A stretch of 11,285 nt of DNA from Thiomargarita sp. (GTDB taxonomy: Bacteria > Pseudomonadota > Gammaproteobacteria > Beggiatoales > Beggiatoaceae), in the NCBI GenBank assembly GCA_020721025.1, contig DYNO01000108.1:1-11285 (forward strand). Direction: 5' to 3'. Positions 6,714-11,285 of this stretch are shown here, one piece after another. The position numbers and the translations under genes were made by a program. Within the stretch, counting starts at the first letter, position 1, and each line of letters begins with the position of its first letter. The notes under the pieces are model-generated. The model was given only the letters and a program-made list of their open reading frames with translations, ran no database searches and was not told the DNA's origin.

Positions 6714-6779
6714 AAGTAGTTGTCCAAAGCTAATTTTTGTTTAATTATCAATAGTTTGGGCAGCTTGCTACAACTACTT
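6714..6779. terminator. Long inverted repeat between convergent genes
   Basis: Arms 6714-6731 and 6762-6779 pair at 15 of 18 positions, including an uninterrupted 10-bp outer stem AAGTAGTTGT/ACAACTACTT, around a 30-base AT-rich loop with T-runs. It lies in the 98-bp gap between convergent genes, so it may end both transcripts. The large loop is not that of a classical intrinsic terminator; an IS scar is an alternative. Confidence 0.4.
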
Positions 6780-6795
6780 CTTAAAATCAAGATGA

Positions 6796-7125
6796 TTACA
6801 ACTCATGACGCAATTTTTGGGCGCGCTTCAAAAATACCTGCATTTCCTTCAGGGCTTGTAAATCTCGTTTTTTCTCAGCAATAACAATCCCTTGACTGTA
6901 AATTTCAATCGCTTTATCCAATTGCTGCGCTTCGACCAAGGCTTTGCCATACCCCTTCCATGCCGCTGAATAATCTGGATTTAATTCCACCGATTGAGAA
7001 AAATGCTCAATTGCCAGCAAATATTCCTTTATATTCAGATACTCTAAGCCCAAACTATAGCGCAAGAACGCATTGTCTTGTCCACTTGCCAACATTGCTT
7101 TAAACTTTTCAATTCGTGCATTCAT
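6796..7125 (-). CDS. Small tetratricopeptide-repeat protein
   Basis: 109 residues, without signal peptide or membrane segment, made almost entirely of helical repeats. Two TPR units are readable: about 18-51 (AFLRYSLGLEYLNIKEYLLA ... ELNP) and 52-85 (YSAAWKGYGKALVEAQQLDK ... QGI). A basic C-terminal helix follows (LKRAQKLRHEL). TPRs mediate protein contacts, so it probably scaffolds or recruits a partner. Its ATG overlaps the YkuD stop codon (ATGA), so it is translationally coupled to the L,D-transpeptidase-like gene and is the last gene of the three-gene operon. The partner is unknown; the YkuD protein is the obvious candidate by position. Confidence 0.88.
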   Translation of the reverse strand: MNARIEKFKAMLASGQDNAFLRYSLGLEYLNIKEYLLAIEHFSQSVELNPDYSAAWKGYGKALVEAQQLDKAIEIYSQGIVIAEKKRDLQALKEMQVFLKRAQKLRHEL

Positions 7126-7598
7126 GAGATGAAAATCTTTGTTCCGACTGAAATTTTATCAAATAATTCAACAATATCTTGATTACGCATCCGAATGCAA
7201 CCATGCGACAATGGGACACCCATCGGCAATTCGTCCGGACATCCATGCAAATAAATAAAACGACGCAGGGTATCAACGGTTTTATAACGATTCTGGTATG
7301 GTTCTAAACCACCAAGCCACAAAATTCTCGTTAAAATCCAATCACGTTTGGGATAGTGACGCGCCAATTCCGAAGTATAAATTTCTCCTGTGGGTCGTCT
7401 GCTGACAAAAACGGTGTTTAACGGGCAATTCTCACCAATTTTTGCTTTAATCACTAACCAACCGCGCGGTGTGCAACCACTGCCTTGAGTTTCACCTAAG
7501 CCATTATAAGCTGAGGAAATGAGCGTCGAAAATAATCGCTGATCGTCATCAAACAGTTGCAATTGCTGTTGTGCTGTATCGACATGAATATATTTCAT
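7122..7598 (-). CDS. L,D-transpeptidase-like YkuD-domain protein without signal peptide
   Basis: The 158-residue reading from the ATG at 7598 is preferred to a longer frame starting at 7661, because this ATG overlaps the glycosyltransferase stop (ATGA) and MKYIHVDTAQQQLQLF is the natural start of a YkuD domain. The active-site block is complete: IYLHGCPDE with H119, then SHGCIRMRN with S131, H132, G133 and nucleophile C134. Exported relatives form 3-3 crosslinks in peptidoglycan or anchor lipoproteins. Here no signal peptide, lipobox or transmembrane helix is visible, so either export is unusual or the substrate is cytoplasmic. Similar signal-less YkuD proteins (GSGCTPRGW..., IGENCPL...) exist in other gammaproteobacteria, so this is a family trait rather than a truncation. 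Confidence 0.85.
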   Translation of the reverse strand: MKYIHVDTAQQQLQLFDDDQRLFSTLISSAYNGLGETQGSGCTPRGWLVIKAKIGENCPLNTVFVSRRPTGEIYTSELARHYPKRDWILTRILWLGGLEPYQNRYKTVDTLRRFIYLHGCPDELPMGVPLSHGCIRMRNQDIVELFDKISVGTKIFIS

Positions 7599-8665
7599 AA
7601 AAATTCTTTTATTTTTTTTAAAAACAATTCGTTGCGAAAATTTTGTGCTTGTTGTTCGCATTCCGCTCGCAAACTCAAGGCATGGTCAGAATTTAAGTGA
7701 TTGACAGCCTCACAAATTGTTTCCGAAGTTGCTTGAGGTAGTAAGATTCCAGTCTTTCCCGGCAGAATTGTTTCGAGCAACCCACCTTCTGCCAATCCGA
7801 TCACGGGTTTACCGGCAGCCATTGACTCTAGGGGTGACATTCCGAAATCTTCTTGTTTTGGCAGGTAGAGCGTTGCAATTGCATTGCCCATCAATTCTGC
7901 TAACTGAACATCACTGATCCATCCGGTAAATTGAATGTGGGGGGCATTACGGGCAAGTCGTTGTAATTTTTTGAGTTCGCTGCCACCGGAGGCAATGATT
8001 AATGGCTTATCTGGCATTTGCAAAAACGCTTGGATAATTTTATCTACTTGTTTTAGTGGGTCAAGCCGAGCGGTTGAAAGATAATAGTTTTTTTGTCCTA
8101 GCCAGCGAAAATGTGATGTATCACAGGGCGGATGAATAATTTGCGCTTCTTTGCCTAAATAGTGATGAATTCGGTCGCGTACATGGGCTGAATTCGTTAA
8201 AATAACATCCATTTTGGCAAGAGCGGCTTCATAACGGGGTTGCAAATAGGCAATAAATGCCTGCAATAGAGGCTGTAAGGGTGGCGACAGTTGGGTAAGG
8301 TAAAAATCTCGTTGATCGTAAACGAAACGTGGCGGCGTGTGACAGTATAAAATATTTCTGCCTTGTGGATGTTGTGTGACCGCGAGAGGTGTATAAAAAC
8401 CGCTGTAAATTACTGTGTTATAATGACGCAAGAATTGTGTGCGTTGGGCAAAAACTCGTGCCAGTTTGAATTGTCGCCACAGGGGAATTCGGCTACCACT
8501 TTGTAAATCAATTTGTTGTGCTTGGGTAAAGGGAAGTAAAAAGGGGTGTTCTGGACGGGCAAAGCCGTATCCAATGTCTGCCCCGATGCCTTGTGCGAGG
8601 ATATTGCACAGCCGTCCGCCACCTTCGAGGGCTTCAAAATAATCGTGTAAAACAATCGTTTTCAT
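7595..8665 (-). CDS. Family 4-type (GT-B) glycosyltransferase
   Basis: 356 residues, a normal length for retaining GT4 enzymes, which transfer a sugar from a nucleotide donor to a glycan, lipid or protein acceptor at the cytoplasmic face. The N-terminal acceptor domain starts MKTIVLHDYFEALEGGGRLC with the glycine-rich loop at 15-17. The C-terminal donor domain has STARLDPLKQVDKIIQAF (197-214), IIASGG (223-228), FTGWISD (246-252) and the hallmark E-x7-E at E272 and E280 in QEDFGMSPLESMAAGKPVIG. It is the first gene of an operon; its stop overlaps the start of the YkuD gene. The upstream sequence has only a weak ribosome binding site. Acceptor and donor sugars cannot be told from the sequence; the neighbours point to the envelope. 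Confidence 0.9.
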   Translation of the reverse strand: MKTIVLHDYFEALEGGGRLCNILAQGIGADIGYGFARPEHPFLLPFTQAQQIDLQSGSRIPLWRQFKLARVFAQRTQFLRHYNTVIYSGFYTPLAVTQHPQGRNILYCHTPPRFVYDQRDFYLTQLSPPLQPLLQAFIAYLQPRYEAALAKMDVILTNSAHVRDRIHHYLGKEAQIIHPPCDTSHFRWLGQKNYYLSTARLDPLKQVDKIIQAFLQMPDKPLIIASGGSELKKLQRLARNAPHIQFTGWISDVQLAELMGNAIATLYLPKQEDFGMSPLESMAAGKPVIGLAEGGLLETILPGKTGILLPQATSETICEAVNHLNSDHALSLRAECEQQAQNFRNELFLKKIKEFL

Positions 8666-8722
8666 TCAGTCATCAGTTATGAGAAATGTCTAATAAACTT
8701 GCCGATCCTAAAAAGTTATGAT

Positions 8723-8746
8723 TTATTCGGACAAATGTGCGAATAA
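8723..8746. repeat. Hairpin near the tnpB remnant, possible IS right end
   Basis: TTATTCG (8723-8729) and CGAATAA (8740-8746) form a perfect 7-bp stem with a 10-nt loop. It lies downstream of the tnpB C-terminal fragment on the minus strand, where an IS200/IS605 right-end hairpin would be. It could instead be a transcript end for roxA, but no T-run follows. Confidence 0.35.
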
Positions 8747-8799
8747 TTCTCGCTTTGTTCACGTAGTCAACACAACGGCTTGATTGCTCAAGTCTTATG

Positions 8800-8858
8800 T
8801 CACTCTTACGTGCATTTCTATCTTTATTGAGAGTTAAACCACAATCGCAAGTGTAAAC
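8800..8858 (-). pseudogene. C-terminal zinc-finger fragment of an IS200/IS605 TnpB
   Basis: Just after the roxA stop, the minus strand reads VYTCDCGLTLNKDRNARKSD. This matches the end of TnpB proteins, where the last cysteine pair and CG(L)...RD.NA follow each other. One residue between the cysteines is missing (CxC rather than CxxC) and the usual AA.NI continuation is altered, so the copy is degraded. Nothing of the rest of tnpB is present, since roxA coding sequence begins at once upstream. The match is short. Confidence 0.5.
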
Positions 8859-8869
8859 GATGAACTGAC

Positions 8870-10018
8870 TTAATCTTCATAAAAATATAAAAAACCGTCA
8901 TTTGTCATTTCTATCAGTAATTTTACAACAAAATTATCATTAAGAAACTTTTTCAATTCTTGATAAGTAAAATCACGCTGTTGCGTCAATAAGGCGGCTA
9001 AAGCGGCTTTCGATTTCGGCAAAGTGATCGCCTGTCCTTCAATAAATAATATCACATTGTCAGGATTGTGAATAAAAGCCATGCGAGCTGCACGCCGTAA
9101 ATGACAATGCTGAAATTCTGTCAACCAACTGTGTACGGTATATTCGATTTCTGGCGTATCTAGTTGAATCGCTGAACGAGTTTGTGTCACGTAGCGTCCG
9201 AACCATTGTTGAATCAGCATGTCATCTATCGGTAAGCTGTGAATGACTTGTTTGATTTTTTCTATCGCTTGCGCGCTGATTTCACCAAAATCATTTTGTA
9301 GTTGCAAATCTGGATCACTATATCTTATATTTTCATCGAGTTGTTCTAACGCAAAAGTGACATAATCGTTTAACATGTCGGTATGGCTGGGCGCGAGAAA
9401 TCCGATGGAAAATGTCATGCAGTCATCCAGCGCAACGCCATAATGAGCTACACCGGGGGGGAGATAAAGCAGGTCGCCGGGCGCGAGTATCCATTCTTGC
9501 TCTGGCGTGAATTCGCGCAAAATTTTCAGTTCTAAATCAGGAAGTAATTCAGAAACTTGTGAGCTAATTTGCCAGCGTCGAGTGCCGTAGGCTTGCAGCA
9601 AAAACACATCATAACTATCAGTATGGGGCCCCACCGAGCCTTGAGGCACCGCGTAGCTGATCATGAGGTCGTCAATCCGCCAACTGGGAATAAAATTGAA
9701 TTTGTCTATTAAATCGGCAATTTCTGGTACATGACGATCCACTTCTTGAACTAATAATGTCCAATAACTTTCTGGTAGCTGCGTAAAATCTTGTTCGGTA
9801 AAGGGTCCATGACGCACTTGCCACGGTTTTTCCCCGCCGCGCTCCATAATTAACCGGGATTCGACTTGCGCGTCACATGCCAAACCTGCCAATTCATTAG
9901 GACTGAGAGGGGAGATAAAGTTGGGAATTGCTTGACGAATTAAAAGTGGTTGTTTTTGCCAATAATCTGCGAGAAATTGGGCGGCTGTGAGATCACCTAG
10001 GGAAATTTGATGTTGCAT
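8870..10018 (-). CDS. roxA: 50S ribosomal protein L16 arginine 3-hydroxylase (JmjC, RoxA/YcfD)
   Basis: Fe(II)/2-oxoglutarate oxygenase; the family member YcfD hydroxylates an arginine of ribosomal protein L16. 382 residues, the usual length. The JmjC core shows H132-x-D134 (VGPHTDSYDVF), the distal histidine H192 (PPGVAHYGVA) and R147 (YGTRRWQI), the position that holds 2-oxoglutarate in the family. Downstream come a helical dimerisation region and a winged-helix-like C-terminus ending DGFLYFYED. The N-terminus, LADYWQKQPLLIRQA, is typical and fixes the start, although only a weak AAGA precedes the ATG. The first codon overlaps a copy of the small-element end repeat (10017-10037), so the leader was replaced or altered. 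A roxA-GNAT neighbourhood is, from memory, common in Pseudomonas-like genomes. Confidence 0.95.
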   Translation of the reverse strand: MQHQISLGDLTAAQFLADYWQKQPLLIRQAIPNFISPLSPNELAGLACDAQVESRLIMERGGEKPWQVRHGPFTEQDFTQLPESYWTLLVQEVDRHVPEIADLIDKFNFIPSWRIDDLMISYAVPQGSVGPHTDSYDVFLLQAYGTRRWQISSQVSELLPDLELKILREFTPEQEWILAPGDLLYLPPGVAHYGVALDDCMTFSIGFLAPSHTDMLNDYVTFALEQLDENIRYSDPDLQLQNDFGEISAQAIEKIKQVIHSLPIDDMLIQQWFGRYVTQTRSAIQLDTPEIEYTVHSWLTEFQHCHLRRAARMAFIHNPDNVILFIEGQAITLPKSKAALAALLTQQRDFTYQELKKFLNDNFVVKLLIEMTNDGFLYFYED

Positions 10019-10037
10019 ATAGTGTTCTTAAATCATT
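10017..10037. repeat. Third copy of the small-element end sequence
   Basis: Starts ATATAGTGTTCTTAAATC and matches the left end of the 4745-5011 element (from 4744) at 19 of 21 positions in the same orientation. It begins exactly at the roxA start codon. No clear opposite end is found in the next 250 bases, so it is a solo end or a relic. Confidence 0.55.
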
Positions 10038-10268
10038 CAAGGGTTTATTTTTAATAATATTTGATAGAAAAATTGCTGTTGAAATCTTAAAAAGTATCAG
10101 ACACCAACAACAGCGTATTCTAGCATTTTTCTTCAAGTTTTCAAAATGGGAAGCCAAATCTTAAAAAAGTTGTCATTCTTTGCTGCACAATCTGGGTTAA
10201 AATGAACGCGTTTGGTCATCTGCACGATCTGCCATTTGTCCTTAAAATCATTCATCACTGTATATCAA
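10038..10268. promoter_or_regulatory. Divergent promoter region between roxA and the membrane protein
   Basis: AT-rich gap between divergent genes. It holds a 7-bp interrupted inverted repeat GCTGTTG (10075-10081)/CAACAGC (10108-10114), a possible operator, and a twice-repeated AAATCTTAAAAA (10082 and 10156). TAAAAT at 10198-10203 is a plausible -10 for the rightward gene, without a good -35. None of these is proven. Confidence 0.3.
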
Positions 10269-10796
10269 ATGCGAACTATTTCTATTATTATCAAGGCTTT
10301 TTTACATCTTTGTCTGTTTAAATCTAAACCTCAAGATTTGCCCGCATCCTCGCTATTGTTGGGACTGGTGTCGATTATCTACATGCTTATGAGCGGGATA
10401 TTGGCACCTGCGCCGTTATCCAGATGGCAAAGTTTCTTATGGAGTTTTGTCGAAACTGGCTTACTCATGATTCTCGTGAGCAGTTTGCTCTACGTTGTCA
10501 GACATCCACGACGGATTACGCAAACCCTGATCGCGATGATGGGCGCGAACGCATTTTTGTCTTTGTTAAGCCTTCCCTTGATGGTTTGGCGAGATTATAA
10601 CGAAAGTCACAATTTAGGCTTAGGAATGCCTAGTCTCCTGTTTTTAATCATCATGTTTTGGAATATTGCCGTTCAGGTTTACATTTTGCGTCACGCCTTG
10701 AATGTAACCACATTTGCAGCGTTCATCATCACGATTATTTTGCTGTCGTTAATGGGTACTCTTTTGTTGTCATTGTTTCCGATGGTAAAAATTTGA
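10269..10796 (+). CDS. Uncharacterised five-helix inner-membrane protein
   Basis: The ATG at 10269 (175 residues) is preferred to the longer TTG frame beginning at 10212, because a possible -10 box lies at 10198-10203 and because MRTISIIIKAFLHLCL has the look of the natural N-terminus. Hydrophobic segments at about 27-46, 57-77, 86-106, 119-140 and 148-170 predict five membrane helices. The cytoplasmic-looking start FKSKPQDLPAS and the loops RHPRRITQT and WRDYNESHN are the only polar parts. From memory it resembles small conserved hypothetical membrane proteins of gammaproteobacteria that start with a ...PQDLP.S motif; no function is known. No good ribosome binding site is seen. It converges on the GNAT gene with a 30-bp gap. 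Confidence 0.7.
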   Translation: MRTISIIIKAFLHLCLFKSKPQDLPASSLLLGLVSIIYMLMSGILAPAPLSRWQSFLWSFVETGLLMILVSSLLYVVRHPRRITQTLIAMMGANAFLSLLSLPLMVWRDYNESHNLGLGMPSLLFLIIMFWNIAVQVYILRHALNVTTFAAFIITIILLSLMGTLLLSLFPMVKI

Positions 10797-10826
10797 AAAA
10801 TCAATGAATTGTCGGTTACGATAACA

Positions 10827-11276
10827 TCAATTAAGAAAAAAGTGCCGCGCTTGTAATTGAGTCAATCGCCAGTTGAGTTTTTCATAAAATTGCAGGGCGG
10901 GAGTATTTTGCGTATCGACCAGTAATTGCGCCCGACTTGCCCCTTGTTGTTTTGCCCAAGTGAGCGCGGCTTGTAATAATGCTGTGGCAATCCCTTGTTT
11001 TCTGAATTTTTCCCGCACCACCACATCTTCTATCCACACGGCATAGGTGCCTTGTGCTGTAGAAACAACGCGTTGCACGCTACACATGCCTAAGATTTGT
11101 TGATCTTCCGTTTTCGCAACTATCAGAGAAGTAAACGGATTATCGAGTAACAGTTGTAAACCATGTTGTTGTTTGTGTGGATCGGGGGTAAAGTCTTTTT
11201 CAATACTAAAAAGTTGGTGTAATAATTCCGTCATGCTCGGAATATCGGCAACGGTGGCTGTGGTAATGTGATACAT
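10827..11276 (-). CDS. GNAT-family N-acetyltransferase
   Basis: 149 residues, a complete single-domain GNAT enzyme that moves an acetyl group from acetyl-CoA to an amine. The acetyl-CoA pyrophosphate loop is R92-K93-Q94-G95-I96-A97 in VVVREKFRKQGIATALL, following the beta-4 strand WIEDVVV. The second motif, VDTQNTPALQFYEKLNW (120-136), is also typical. The start at 11276 gives the usual N-terminal MYHITTATVADIPSM; only nine bases upstream are in the window, so promoter and ribosome binding site cannot be judged. The substrate is unknown. In some gammaproteobacteria a GNAT gene sits beside roxA, which hints at a conserved neighbourhood, here interrupted by an opposed membrane-protein gene. Confidence 0.92.
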   Translation of the reverse strand: MYHITTATVADIPSMTELLHQLFSIEKDFTPDPHKQQHGLQLLLDNPFTSLIVAKTEDQQILGMCSVQRVVSTAQGTYAVWIEDVVVREKFRKQGIATALLQAALTWAKQQGASRAQLLVDTQNTPALQFYEKLNWRLTQLQARHFFLN

Positions 11277-11285
11277 AATTTTGCA

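Noticed and set aside
8410..8655. Alternative frames inside the glycosyltransferase gene
   Set aside because: The overlapping GT4 frame has the E-x7-E motif and operon overlaps; the alternatives show nothing.
2540..8679. TAACTGA heptamer (2540, 4965 and, inverted, 8673), known to me as a tandem repeat in some giant Beggiatoaceae
   Set aside because: Single scattered copies, about as many as expected by chance for a 7-mer on two strands; no tandem array.
10212..10268. TTG start extending the membrane protein by 19 residues
   Set aside because: It would leave almost no leader after the candidate -10 at 10198-10203, and the added residues look unlike a natural N-terminus.
10808..10831. Imperfect hairpin (GTTA-cga-TAAC core) between the membrane protein and GNAT genes as a terminator
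   Set aside because: Stem is interrupted, overlaps the GNAT stop codon, and the T-run lies on the wrong side for either gene.
1..11285. CRISPR arrays, tRNA or rRNA genes
   Set aside because: No regularly spaced repeats and no cloverleaf or rRNA-like stretches were seen on either strand.

Overview
The window looks like chromosomal DNA of a gammaproteobacterium, most likely a sulfur-oxidizing Thiotrichales/Beggiatoaceae type. This is an inference from the LeuS and RoxA sequences, a roxA neighbourhood that includes a GNAT gene, a PEGA-domain periplasmic protein, a moderately AT-rich composition and the load of toxin-antitoxin modules and IS fragments. No marker gene fixes the genus.

Layout. 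(1) 1-2414, minus: leuS, complete at its N-terminus and lacking only about its last ten codons at the window edge. (2) 2417-5098: an accessory stretch. A VapBC-type toxin-antitoxin pair lies between two copies of a 72-bp direct repeat, one of which abuts the leuS start codon. Next come a stand-alone predicted PD-(D/E)XK nuclease with flanking helical regions and its own strong promoter (plus), a decayed second PIN toxin (minus), and a roughly 270-bp element with 25-bp inverted ends that holds the first 22 codons of an IS200/IS605 tnpB. (3) 5099-6697, plus: an exported protein that joins a PEGA domain, a middle module of unknown function and a PstS-like substrate-binding domain. (4) 6796-8665, minus: three genes joined by ATGA stop/start overlaps, in the order glycosyltransferase, L,D-transpeptidase-like YkuD protein, TPR protein. 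(5) 8666-8869: degraded IS200/IS605 right-end material. (6) 8870-11276: roxA (minus), a five-helix membrane protein (plus) and a GNAT acetyltransferase (minus).

How the parts relate. leuS and roxA serve translation: leucyl-tRNA charging and hydroxylation of ribosomal protein L16. The glycosyltransferase-YkuD-TPR operon suggests an envelope or glycan task. The 2.4-5.1 kb stretch appears to be an insertion hot spot: the toxin-antitoxin unit has been inserted or duplicated within the leuS leader, the nuclease may be a defence or DNA-processing gene, and the second PIN toxin was cut by a mobile element. No rRNA, tRNA or CRISPR array was seen.
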